Position numbers and translations under genes: made by a program. A stretch of 41,373 bases of DNA from Bacteroidaceae bacterium (GTDB taxonomy: Bacteria > Bacteroidota > Bacteroidia > Bacteroidales > Bacteroidaceae): assembly GCA_017442185.1 (NCBI GenBank), contig JAFSAT010000002.1, forward strand, positions 1 through 41,373, in the 5' to 3' direction. The notes below the pieces were generated by a model. The model made no database searches and was not told where the DNA came from. It worked only from the letters and a program-made list of their open reading frames with translations. Numbering within the stretch: position 1 is the stretch's first letter; every line of letters starts with the position of its first letter. Below are positions 9,086-17,515 of the stretch, in pieces.

Positions 9086-11068
9086 ATGAAAAAAACAATC
9101 ATCACCATTCTGGCTGCAATAAGTTTAAGCCTTTTAGCAGCAATCCCGGCATCCGCAGCCGGCGATAAAAACGAAAAACCCTTTGTAATTCCCGAGCTTA
9201 AGGAGTGGGTTGGTGGAAAAGGACAATTCCCTATCACCCAAGCCACACGCATTGTATACCCCAAGAATAACGCCGAGGCCGAGCACATAGCAAAGCAATT
9301 TGCTGCCGACTATAAAAAAATGTTCGGAACACAGCTCACCACCGTCGAGGGCAGTGCCAAAAAAGGCGACATCTCCCTTGCAATAAAGAAAGACAAGAAA
9401 TTAGGCGAAGAAGGCTATAAAATAACAATAAACAACAAAGTAACAATAACAGCCCCCACAGGCAAAGGTCTCTTTTGGGCCACCCGCACCCTGCTCCAAA
9501 TGGCCGAGCAAAGCAACGACCGCACACTCGCCCAAGGAACCATACTCGACTGGCCCGACTACGCAGTGCGCGGTTTTATGCTCGATGTAGCCCGAAAATA
9601 CATTCCCATGTACTTTGTACGCGACTACGTAGAGTTCATGGCCTACTACAAGATGAACACATTCCAGATACACCTCAACGACAACGGCTTCAAACAATAC
9701 TTCAACCACGATTGGAACAAAACACAAAGCGCATTTCGTCTTGAGAGCGAATACTTCCCCGGCCTCACTGCACGCGACGGGCACTACACAAAACAAGAAT
9801 TCATAGACCTTCAGAAGATGGCCGAGAGCCTTTATGTAGATATAATCCCCGAGATAGACGTTCCCGCACACTCACTCGCATTCACAAAATACCGCCCCGA
9901 GATTGGCAGCAAAGAGTATGGAATGGATCACCTCGACCTTTTCAAAGAAGAGACATACCAATTCGTCGACTCCCTGTTTGATGAATACCTTAAAGGCGAC
10001 GAGCCGGTGTTCCGCGGCAAGCGTGTACACGTAGGTACCGACGAATACTCCAACCGCGACACAGCAGTAGTAGAAAAATTCCGCTACTTTACCGACCACT
10101 GCCTGCGTCTTGTAGAGAGCTACGGCAAAGACCCGATGGCATGGGGTGCCCTCACACACGCCAAAGGCAACACCCCCGTAAAGATAGACAACGTACTGTT
10201 AGGTGCATGGTACAACGGATATGCCAATCCCAAAGAGATGATAGAATTAGGCTACGACCTTATAAGCATCCCCGACGGCTACCTCTATATTGTGCCGGCA
10301 GCAGGCTACTACTACGACTATCTTAACACCAAACATCTGTACGAAGCATGGACACCCGCACAAATCGGAAACGAAAAATTTGAAGAGCGTCACCCACAGA
10401 TAAAAGGCGGAATGTTTGCCGTATGGAACGACCACGCAGGCAACGGCATCAGCTGCAACGACATACACTACCGAGTATACCCCGCCATGCAAACCTTAGC
10501 TGTAAAAATGTGGACAGGAGCCACCCCCACCCTCCCCTTTGAACAATTCAACAAAGCACGTCTGGCACTCAGCGACGCCCCCGGTCTTAACATTGCCGGC
10601 CGTTACAGCAGCGAAGAGCCACGTGTCATATTCACCAAAGAAGTGGTAAAACCCGGAAGCACAAACGAAGTAAAGAAAATAGGCTTTGAATATACCGTAT
10701 CATTCGACATCGAAGCAAGTTGCGAGACAAAAGGCTCGGTACTCTTCAGTACACGCGACACAAAATTCTATCTAAGCGATCCCATAGAAGGCAAGATAGG
10801 ATTCTCACGCGACGGTTATCTTAACACATTCAACTACAGTTTCTTCCCCGGCGAAAAGGCCACTGTCACAGTCAGCGGCGACGATGTAGAAACAAAGCTC
10901 TTCATAAACGGCAAGCTCGTTGACACACTCGCCAAGCAGACACTCTACTTCAACGAAGGCGGCAAAGACAAAATGTACTATCTGAGCACTCTTGTATTCC
11001 CATTGGAAAAAGCAGGTCTCTTCAAAAGTAAAATCAGCAACCTTAAAGTTGTCAATAAAAAACAATAA
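9086..11068 (+). CDS. Secreted family 20 glycoside hydrolase (beta-N-acetylhexosaminidase type)
   Basis: The 660-residue product begins with a signal peptide (MKKTIITILAAISLSLLAAIPASAA), so it acts outside the cytoplasm. Residues about 30-150 resemble the GH20b alpha/beta domain. The GH20 barrel follows (about 160-480), with RGFMLDVAR (162-170), FQIHLNDN, IPEIDVPAHS and the catalytic pair D319-E320 in HVGTDEYS. In this family Asp stabilises the substrate acetamido group and Glu is the acid/base. The common form is HxGGDE; here T replaces the second G. The C-terminal 150 residues (about 510-655) look like a beta-sandwich of LamG type. Substrate could be N-acetylglucosamine- or galactosamine-terminated glycans; specificity cannot be read. 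It is a single-gene unit between repeats and a strong terminator. Confidence 0.92.
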   Translation: MKKTIITILAAISLSLLAAIPASAAGDKNEKPFVIPELKEWVGGKGQFPITQATRIVYPKNNAEAEHIAKQFAADYKKMFGTQLTTVEGSAKKGDISLAIKKDKKLGEEGYKITINNKVTITAPTGKGLFWATRTLLQMAEQSNDRTLAQGTILDWPDYAVRGFMLDVARKYIPMYFVRDYVEFMAYYKMNTFQIHLNDNGFKQYFNHDWNKTQSAFRLESEYFPGLTARDGHYTKQEFIDLQKMAESLYVDIIPEIDVPAHSLAFTKYRPEIGSKEYGMDHLDLFKEETYQFVDSLFDEYLKGDEPVFRGKRVHVGTDEYSNRDTAVVEKFRYFTDHCLRLVESYGKDPMAWGALTHAKGNTPVKIDNVLLGAWYNGYANPKEMIELGYDLISIPDGYLYIVPAAGYYYDYLNTKHLYEAWTPAQIGNEKFEERHPQIKGGMFAVWNDHAGNGISCNDIHYRVYPAMQTLAVKMWTGATPTLPFEQFNKARLALSDAPGLNIAGRYSSEEPRVIFTKEVVKPGSTNEVKKIGFEYTVSFDIEASCETKGSVLFSTRDTKFYLSDPIEGKIGFSRDGYLNTFNYSFFPGEKATVTVSGDDVETKLFINGKLVDTLAKQTLYFNEGGKDKMYYLSTLVFPLEKAGLFKSKISNLKVVNKKQ

Positions 11069-11106
11069 TCAGAACAAGCGGTGTAAAAACAACACCACAT
11101 AGCGAA

Positions 11107-11160
11107 AAAAATATTATCGCCGATACCTCAATATAAAAAAGTATCGGCGATAATATTTTT
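11107..11160. terminator. Bidirectional terminator between the GH20 gene and panD
   Basis: A perfect 20-bp stem has arms at 11107-11126 and 11141-11160, A/T-rich outside and GC in the middle (ATCGCCGATAC). With A and T tracts on its flanks it can stop transcription from both convergent genes. Confidence 0.9.
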
Positions 11161-11230
11161 CACTTTTCAACGAGGGAACCGTTGAATATTCATTAAACAG
11201 TTCTCATACGGGCATATTCTTCATATCACT

Positions 11231-11581
11231 TCAAAGCAATCTGTTGGTACCACTCTCGGGAATCACCACCCTCGGCTTGTATACAGCAGCCTCCTCGGGA
11301 GACATCATCGCGTATGCCATAATTATGGCAATATCACCCGGTTGGAATTTACGTGCCGCAGCACCATTCAAACAAATGACACCCGAGCCACGCTCACCCT
11401 TTATGATATACGTAACTATACGCTCTCCGTTGTTATTATTCACCACATGCACCATCTCCCCCTCAAGCAATCCTGCAGCATCCATCAGCGCTTCATCAAT
11501 GGTAATACTGCCCATATAGTTAAGGTTTGCCTCCGTCACTGTCACACAGTGCAGTTTAGCTTTAAGCATCTGCAACATCAT
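11231..11581 (-). CDS. panD: Aspartate 1-decarboxylase PanD
   Basis: PanD makes beta-alanine for pantothenate synthesis and is a pyruvoyl enzyme activated by self-cleavage. The 116-residue proenzyme shows the cleavage site in [10 protein letters not shown], with Ser as the future pyruvoyl group. It also has [17 protein letters not shown] and [20 protein letters not shown], all typical. The start [12 protein letters not shown] is slightly uncertain (M1, M2 or M5). It starts 9 nt after the panC stop on the same strand, forming a panC-panD operon. Confidence 0.97.
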   Translation of the reverse strand: MMLQMLKAKLHCVTVTEANLNYMGSITIDEALMDAAGLLEGEMVHVVNNNNGERIVTYIIKGERGSGVICLNGAAARKFQPGDIAIIMAYAMMSPEEAAVYKPRVVIPESGTNRLL

Positions 11582-11590
11582 TGCAACAAA

Positions 11591-12442
11591 CTATTTCACC
11601 TCCTTATATTTAATATTATCTATAAGCCTTATTTTTCCGCAGAATAGAGCAATACAACCCACAATATAATCACTATCTCCCCACTCCTCTACGGGTTGCA
11701 ACGTATCACCATCCACAATCTGATAATACTCTAATCTAAAGCCCTCCGTTGCATTTATTCTACTCTCCACAAAAGCCTTGGTAGCCTTGAGAGTGTTATT
11801 CTCGGCAAAAGTCACACTATCTGCCAGCGTGCGAGAAATTTCCAAAGCACGCACACGCTCCTCATCGGTAAGAAGCATATTTCTGCTGCTCATGGCAAGT
11901 CCATCCTCCTCGCGCACAATGGGGCAGCCCACGATTTTCAGTTTGAGACCAAGCTGACGCACCATCTCCCTTATAATGGCAAGCTGTTGAAAATCCTTTT
12001 CGCCAAAATAGGCTCTGTCAGGCTCCACCGCGTAAAAAAGCTTGCTGACAATCTGTGCAACACCATTGAAATGTCCCGGCCTGAAAGCCCCCTCCATAAC
12101 AGTATCGAGCGGCGCAAAAGAGAACACCCGGGTATCAGGTTCGGGATACATCTCCTCAACTTCCGGAGCAAATGCAATTATGTTTCCCAAAGCACCCAAA
12201 AGTGCACAATCAGCCTCAAGGTCACGCGGATAGTTCTTAAGGTCGTTCTTATCATTAAACTGCGTGGGATTCACAAAGATACTCACCACGGTAACATCAT
12301 TTTCGGACACCGAGCGCTCCACTAACGAAGCATGCCCGCGATGCAAGGCTCCCATTGTAGGTACAAGCCCTACAGTCATACCCTTTTCTCTACATTCACG
12401 AAGCTCGCCGCGCAGCTCCGACACAGTACTAACTATTTTCAT
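11591..12442 (-). CDS. panC: Pantothenate synthetase PanC
   Basis: PanC joins pantoate and beta-alanine with ATP. The 283-residue protein has the nucleotidyltransferase motifs: VPTMGALHRGH (HIGH type), VSIFVNPTQF, FGEKDFQQL, and MSSRN (KMSKS type). A TTACTTTG-like sequence upstream (about 12490-12500) may be its promoter. It is transcribed divergently from the GlgA-like gene. The operon supplies both the beta-alanine and the ligation step of vitamin B5 synthesis. Confidence 0.97.
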   Translation of the reverse strand: MKIVSTVSELRGELRECREKGMTVGLVPTMGALHRGHASLVERSVSENDVTVVSIFVNPTQFNDKNDLKNYPRDLEADCALLGALGNIIAFAPEVEEMYPEPDTRVFSFAPLDTVMEGAFRPGHFNGVAQIVSKLFYAVEPDRAYFGEKDFQQLAIIREMVRQLGLKLKIVGCPIVREEDGLAMSSRNMLLTDEERVRALEISRTLADSVTFAENNTLKATKAFVESRINATEGFRLEYYQIVDGDTLQPVEEWGDSDYIVGCIALFCGKIRLIDNIKYKEVK

Positions 12443-12788
12443 TTACAACAAATTAAATAGAGTCAAAAGAATACTTTCTCTTTATCGGGTTGCAAAGTAA
12501 CAAACAATTGTGCACATAAAGAAGCAAATGCAAAAAAATATTTTTTAAAAAACAGCCACAGCCTCCCCTAATTATATTATATAGAAAAGCAAAAGAAGAG
12601 ATTCATCCACCCACACAGTTTATACACATTTTCTCCGATATAACTAAAGAAACAAAAAACTGTTAACAACAGCATTATAAATTACCATTTACACACAAAA
12701 ACGTTTAAAAAAAAGTAAGAACTTGCTTATTTGCCGAAATTTGAGTAATTTTGCAAGCAAGCGAAACTACATTCGCCCTAATGAAAAA
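12443..12788. promoter_or_regulatory. Divergent promoter region between panC and the GlgA-like gene
   Basis: This 346-bp AT-rich gap holds no gene. On the plus strand TAATTTTG (12746-12753) is a -7 box 35 nt before the GlgA-like ATG, with TTGC at 12723 in a plausible -33 position. Toward panC a TTACTTTG-like element lies near 12490-12500. I saw no operator, riboswitch fold or repeat from families P or M here. Confidence 0.4.
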
Positions 12789-13607
12789 ATGAAAGCAAAC
12801 AGAATACTATTTATTACTCAAGAAATCACACCATTCGTACCCGAATCCACAATCGCCAACATAGGGCGCAATCTGCCGCAGGCAATTCAAGAGAGCGGGC
12901 GCGAAGTGCGCATTTTCACCCCAAAGTGGGGCTTTATAAACATACGCCGCCACCAATTACACGAAGTTATACGTCTATCGGGAATGAACCTCATTATCGA
13001 CGAGACCGACCATCCACTGATTATACGTGTGGCATCACTGCAACAAGCGTCTCGCATACAAGTCTATTTCATAGACAACGACGACTATTTTCAAGACCGC
13101 ATGATGACACGTGACGAAAAAGGCGAAGAATACCCCGACAACGACGAGCGCACCATATTCTTTGCTCGCGGCGTCCTCGAGACCGTAAAGAAACAATGTT
13201 GGAGCCCCGATGTTATTCACTGTCACGGATGGATAACAGCATTAGTTCCACTATATATCAAGAGTTCATACAGCGAAGAGCCGTGGTTCCGTGATTCAAA
13301 AATAGTATTCTCGCTCTACGACAAAGAGTTCAACTTCGAGCAACCCCTTCCCGAAGGATACTTGCAGAAGATACTGCACAAAGATATGTCCATAGACCTG
13401 CTCGACAATGTCGGAGTACCCACCACATACGAAGAACTTGCCAAATTAGCAATACGATACAGCGACGGCATAATTGAAAATGGCGATGACATACCCTCAT
13501 CGCTGCTCGAATACGCCCGTTCACTCGGCAAGCCTATACTAAGTAAACAAGCACCCGAGGACTACAAGCTCGCCTGCAACGAATTTTACGAAACAGTAGC
13601 TAAATAA
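12789..13607 (+). CDS. Short GlgA-like protein (GT5 N-terminal domain only)
   Basis: The 272-residue product matches the N-terminal half of glycogen/starch synthase: RILFITQEITPFVPES, the REVRIFTPKWGFIN strand-turn and DVIHCHGWITALVPLY (141-156, equivalent to the IVHAHDWHT region). The C-terminal GT-B half is absent. The KxGGL motif that binds ADP-glucose is replaced by ESTIANIGRNLP. Catalysis of glycogen elongation is therefore unlikely, and a binding or structural role is more plausible (inference). The same short gene next to panC/panD and a DUF4270 lipoprotein is familiar from other Bacteroidales. I start it at MKANRILF; the open frame continues 22 codons upstream without similarity. Its stop overlaps the next ATG by one base (TAATG). 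Confidence 0.8.
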   Translation: MKANRILFITQEITPFVPESTIANIGRNLPQAIQESGREVRIFTPKWGFINIRRHQLHEVIRLSGMNLIIDETDHPLIIRVASLQQASRIQVYFIDNDDYFQDRMMTRDEKGEEYPDNDERTIFFARGVLETVKKQCWSPDVIHCHGWITALVPLYIKSSYSEEPWFRDSKIVFSLYDKEFNFEQPLPEGYLQKILHKDMSIDLLDNVGVPTTYEELAKLAIRYSDGIIENGDDIPSSLLEYARSLGKPILSKQAPEDYKLACNEFYETVAK

Positions 13608-15031
13608 TGAAAAAAGCAACCACACTCATATTAACAACAATACTTTCGTTTTTTGCCTTCACAGCCTGCGACGACGACACAGCCGCAATAGGAGGCAGCA
13701 TAATACCCGACAGCGACAGAATAACCGTAGACACACTCACCGTCTATGCAAAAAGCCGTTCCCTGCTCGCCAACGATTCAATATTGGCCAACAGTAGCAA
13801 TGTATACTTAGGACGATACACCGATCCCGAGACAGGCACAATATTCACCTCAGACTTTATAGCCCAATTCAACTGCGTCGAAGGCTACGGTTTCCCCGAT
13901 GAAGGAGTAATAGAAGACAGCGCCACAAACATAGAGCTGAAACTATTCTTCAACAGCTACTTTGGCGACTCACTCAACACCATGCAGTGCGAAGTATACG
14001 AATTGAGCAACACCCTCCAAGAAGGCAAGCCCTACTACACCAATTTAGACCCCACAACATTCTACGACGCAAGCAAAGCCCCCATAGCAACAAAAAGCTA
14101 CTGCATAATAGACAACACAGTGCCCGACAGCATATCAATGGGCGATAACTACACAAGAAGCATCACCGTCAGATTGCCCGATGAAATAGGCAAACGCTTC
14201 ATCGACAAATACTACGAAACAGATGGCAACGGCGATTCCATAGGCAAGATAAATTTCTCGAACAGCGAAGAATTTATCAACAACGTATTCAAAGGACTAT
14301 ACGTAAAGAGCAGCAAAGGCGATGGTACGGTAGCCTACATAAGCATGGCACGTCTGAACGTAGAATTTCACTACCCCATAAAACGCAGCGGCAAGCCCGA
14401 CTCCATAGCGACAGGAATTGCAACATTCTCGTCAACGAAAGAAGTTCTTCAAGTGAACAAATTCAGCAACACCAATCTGCAAAACCTTGCAGCCGACAAC
14501 AACTGCACCTACCTAAAGACACCCGCAGGAATATTCACAGAAGTAGAACTTCCCATAAGCGAAATAATGGAAAAGACCGACACCCTCAATTCCGTAAAAA
14601 TCGCTTTCACACGCTACAACAGAGAGAACACCGGCAGCAACTTCACACATACAGCACCATCACGCCTGCTCATGTTACGCAAGAGCGAACTGCACAGTTT
14701 CTTTATCAAAAACAAGCTCTACGACGGAATAACATCATACAGCAGCACACTAAATACCAACGACAACACATACACATTCAGCAACATATCACGCCTGATA
14801 AGCTACTGTGCCGATGAGCGCGAAAAAGGAATAACATCCGACCCCGCGTGGGAAAGCAAAAATCCCGATTGGAACAAAGTAGTACTTGTACCAATCACCG
14901 TAACAGCAGACAAGACAACAGGCAACATCGTATCCCTGTCTCACAATCACAGCATCACAAGCACACGTCTGCGCGGTGGCAAAGACCCAATAGCAATAAG
15001 CATCGTAACAAGCAGATACAAAAACAGATAA
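13607..15031 (+). CDS. DUF4270 lipoprotein
   Basis: This 474-residue lipoprotein has a signal peptide ending in the lipobox FTAC (Cys20) followed by acidic residues (DDDTAAIGG). Acidic residues after the cysteine fit the lipoprotein surface-export signal of Bacteroidota. The body matches DUF4270: an early GGSIIPDSDRITVDTLTV segment, LGRYTDPETG, ELKLFFNSYFGDS, and repeated beta-rich segments. Its function is not known. It is translationally coupled to the GlgA-like gene by the TAATG overlap, so the two are likely made together; whether they cooperate is unknown. Confidence 0.85.
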   Translation: MKKATTLILTTILSFFAFTACDDDTAAIGGSIIPDSDRITVDTLTVYAKSRSLLANDSILANSSNVYLGRYTDPETGTIFTSDFIAQFNCVEGYGFPDEGVIEDSATNIELKLFFNSYFGDSLNTMQCEVYELSNTLQEGKPYYTNLDPTTFYDASKAPIATKSYCIIDNTVPDSISMGDNYTRSITVRLPDEIGKRFIDKYYETDGNGDSIGKINFSNSEEFINNVFKGLYVKSSKGDGTVAYISMARLNVEFHYPIKRSGKPDSIATGIATFSSTKEVLQVNKFSNTNLQNLAADNNCTYLKTPAGIFTEVELPISEIMEKTDTLNSVKIAFTRYNRENTGSNFTHTAPSRLLMLRKSELHSFFIKNKLYDGITSYSSTLNTNDNTYTFSNISRLISYCADEREKGITSDPAWESKNPDWNKVVLVPITVTADKTTGNIVSLSHNHSITSTRLRGGKDPIAISIVTSRYKNR

Positions 15032-15055
15032 GAGAGACAAAAGAAATCAAATAAA

Positions 15056-15108
15056 ACAGAATAAGGGCTGTATCAACATCTTTAATATTGATACAGCCCT
15101 TATTCTGT
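15056..15108. terminator. Bidirectional terminator between DUF4270 gene and FAD oxidoreductase gene
   Basis: A perfect 21-bp stem has arms 15056-15076 and 15088-15108 (ACAGAATAAGGGCTGTATCAA and its inverse) and an 11-nt loop. It lies between the two convergent stops. Confidence 0.85.
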
Positions 15109-15153
15109 ATATTATAGTCATCGCCCCGAATAAGAGCAAACACCCCACAAAAA

Positions 15154-16734
15154 CTACCGAGTCTTAGTCTCGTGATACTCAGTCTCAGTGTTCACATTCC
15201 ACACAGAAGACTTATCCGTAACACCACATACAATACTATCCACAGCCACCATTGCAGTCATCATAGAATGATCCATATTATTATACCTATGCTGCCCGTT
15301 ACGTCCCAAGCAAAAAAGATTCACAATCCCATCAAGAAAAGAACGCACCTTATCAAATTCATAATAACTGCCATAATATGCAGGATAAGCCTTCTTAACC
15401 CTGAGCCGCGTGGCATCCAACACAGCAGAGCGCTCAATGATATCAATCTTCACAAGTTCATCCACAGCCATAGATATAAATTCCTCATCACTCATCTGCC
15501 ACATATCATCACCCTCATTACAAAAATACTCAAGCCCCACAAAGATAGAATTTTTATAATCCTTCACCATGTACGGCGACCAATTATTGAACACCTGCAA
15601 GCGCCCCAGCCTTACATCACGCTCCTGAATATAAATCCACGTATCGGGCACACGCTCCGCAAAAGTCCTCATCTTAGTCTCATTCTTTATTTTCATTCTG
15701 TCGAGCAGCAGCCCCACCGTTATAAAATCCCTATATGGAAGATTCTCGGCCACCTCCTTAACCTCCTGCGGCACCTCGATTCCACGAATCGCAGCCACCA
15801 AATCCTTAATCGGCATGGTAGATAGCAGATAATCACAAGCAACATTCTCTACGGCACCATCATCCCCACGCACATCCACAGAGACAACCCTGTCATCCTC
15901 GATATTCACGTGCACCACCTCACTATTCAATTCCACCTTGCCACCCATGCCTTTTACATCCTCAGCAACAAGTTCCCACAATTGTCCCGGGCCATATTTA
16001 GGATAAACAAACTGCTCAATGAGCGATGTCTCCACCCCCTTTTGAGCAACACCCCTCTTGCGAAACGGCTTAGTGAGAGCATCTTTCAATACAGCAAACA
16101 CAGAAAGCCCCTTCACACGCTGGCTGCCCCAATCAGCTCCCAACTTCGACGGATGTACCCCCCACAGTTTCTCGGTGTAATCCTCAAAGAAAAGTTCATA
16201 TAGAGGCCTACCGAAACGATTAATGTAGAAATCCTCAAGAGAACGTTCCGTGCGACGAAACATCCCGGCATACAAATAGCCACATCCCGCGCACACAGTG
16301 CGCCACAGCCCCATATTGGCAAATGCAGAATATTTAATAGAGATAGGATAGTCAAAGAATTTCCTAAGAAAAAAAATTCTAGATACACGGTCGCGATAAA
16401 GCATCACCCTGTCCACAGTCTCAGGGTCCGGGCCACCATCATTTAACACCTTATGCCTTTTATCAAGCAAAATATCATCCATGGACAATGCTCCCTGCAT
16501 AGGCATCACATTACTCCACCACTGCATCACCACATCACTTTTTGAAAAAAAACGATGCCCACCAATATCCATTCTGTTACCTTTATACTTCACAGTCTGC
16601 GATATACCACCAATAGCCGATGTCGCTTCAAAAATAACAGGTACAATTTCAGTTTTTTTCAACAATTCATACGCCGCAGTAAGTCCTGCAGGCCCTGCAC
16701 CCACCACTATCGCTTTTTTTTCAGAGAAGCCCAT
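15154..16734 (-). CDS. NAD(P)/FAD-dependent oxidoreductase, UDP-galactopyranose mutase-like
   Basis: The 526-residue protein starts with a dinucleotide-binding fold ([21 protein letters not shown], GxGxxG) and E at the end of the second strand (VIFEAT). The [26 protein letters not shown] region is typical of the flavin amine-oxidase/UDP-galactopyranose mutase-like group found beside membrane glycosyltransferase genes. The C-terminal FAD contact region is probably [20 protein letters not shown]. The precise substrate is unknown; a sugar nucleotide or lipid-linked sugar is plausible. It follows gtrA by 6 bp on the same strand, which supports a cell-surface glycan role. Confidence 0.8.
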   Translation of the reverse strand: MGFSEKKAIVVGAGPAGLTAAYELLKKTEIVPVIFEATSAIGGISQTVKYKGNRMDIGGHRFFSKSDVVMQWWSNVMPMQGALSMDDILLDKRHKVLNDGGPDPETVDRVMLYRDRVSRIFFLRKFFDYPISIKYSAFANMGLWRTVCAGCGYLYAGMFRRTERSLEDFYINRFGRPLYELFFEDYTEKLWGVHPSKLGADWGSQRVKGLSVFAVLKDALTKPFRKRGVAQKGVETSLIEQFVYPKYGPGQLWELVAEDVKGMGGKVELNSEVVHVNIEDDRVVSVDVRGDDGAVENVACDYLLSTMPIKDLVAAIRGIEVPQEVKEVAENLPYRDFITVGLLLDRMKIKNETKMRTFAERVPDTWIYIQERDVRLGRLQVFNNWSPYMVKDYKNSIFVGLEYFCNEGDDMWQMSDEEFISMAVDELVKIDIIERSAVLDATRLRVKKAYPAYYGSYYEFDKVRSFLDGIVNLFCLGRNGQHRYNNMDHSMMTAMVAVDSIVCGVTDKSSVWNVNTETEYHETKTR

Positions 16735-16740
16735 TATTAA

Positions 16741-17163
16741 TCAATCCTTTATAATATTAAAACGACCGGAATACATTAAAAACTTACGTGCAAAGAAATT
16801 CCAAAAGAAACACACAGCCGTAACCACAAGTTTCGACAGCATCGGATGCAAGCCCACACTTCCCGTAAGCAGATACAAACCCACCTGCTGAAACAACAGT
16901 CCCGTAGCCCCTATTATAAAAACCAACACCACCTCAAGCACACGCGATTTTGGTATTCCTTGAAACACAATACATTTGGCAACAGCATAGTTTGTGAGCG
17001 TACCGAATATAAAACCCGCGACATTTGCCCATAAATAATATTCAAGACCACAGAGCCATAAAACAAGAGCATAGCAACCATAGTCAACGACAAAGGCCGC
17101 CACTGCCACAAAGCAATAGCGAAATATTTGCAGCCATGTATTGTCAGTGCGCGCAATCTTCAT
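16741..17163 (-). CDS. GtrA-like membrane protein
   Basis: This 140-residue protein has four predicted membrane segments: about residues 13-33, 38-56, 74-93 and 103-124. The RYCFVAVAAFVVDYGCYALVLWL start is typical of GtrA family proteins, which are proposed to move polyprenyl-phosphate-linked sugars across the membrane. It heads a two-gene operon with the FAD oxidoreductase. The leader contains a -7 box at 17223-17230 that is also the edge of a family P array. Confidence 0.88.
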   Translation of the reverse strand: MKIARTDNTWLQIFRYCFVAVAAFVVDYGCYALVLWLCGLEYYLWANVAGFIFGTLTNYAVAKCIVFQGIPKSRVLEVVLVFIIGATGLLFQQVGLYLLTGSVGLHPMLSKLVVTAVCFFWNFFARKFLMYSGRFNIIKD

Positions 17164-17222
17164 TACTATGTTATCCTAAACAGACAATCGAATCATTCAC
17201 AATTAATACTTTTGCTTTATGG

Positions 17223-17428
17223 CAAAGATACAACAAACGAGCGAGATAATATAAAGTGTACTTTATATTATTTCAAAGCGAGTGCAGTATATCTTAGAGG
17301 ACTACTTCAAAGATACAACAAACGAGCGAGATAATATAAAGTGTACTTTATATTATTTCAAAGCGAGTGCAGTATATCTTAGAGGACTACCTCAAAGATA
17401 CAACAAACGAGCGAGATAATATAAAGTG
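17223..17428. repeat. Family P palindromic repeat array, 2.4 tandem copies
   Basis: Unit starts are at 17223, 17308 and 17393, an 85-bp period. The third copy breaks off after ATAAAGTG. The centre is ATAATATAAAGT-GT-ACTTTATATTAT, perfect 12-bp arms, differing from the centre at 20725 by paired changes in both arms. Units are joined by a TATCTTAGAGGACTACTTCAAAGATA segment that itself can fold. The first CAAAGATA (17223-17230) is TATCTTTG on the minus strand, 59 nt before gtrA. Confidence 0.8.
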
Positions 17429-17447
17429 AAGATATATTTATTAGGTC

Positions 17448-17484
17448 AAAAAAACGGCAGCATCCAATATTTATGGATGCTGCC
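17448..17484 (-). terminator. Rho-independent terminator after glmM
   Basis: A perfect 11-bp GC-rich stem (arms 17456-17466 and 17474-17484, GGCAGCATCCA) is followed on the minus strand by T7. It lies 31 bp past the glmM stop and separates it from the gtrA promoter. Confidence 0.92.
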
Positions 17485-17515
17485 CGAATATATACTTTAG
17501 CAAATAACGCAACTA

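Noticed and set aside
12781-12792. Three-codon open frame (ATG AAA AAA TGA) overlapping the GlgA-like start
   Set aside because: It could be a leader peptide with coupled translation, but A-rich sequence before starts makes this likely by chance.
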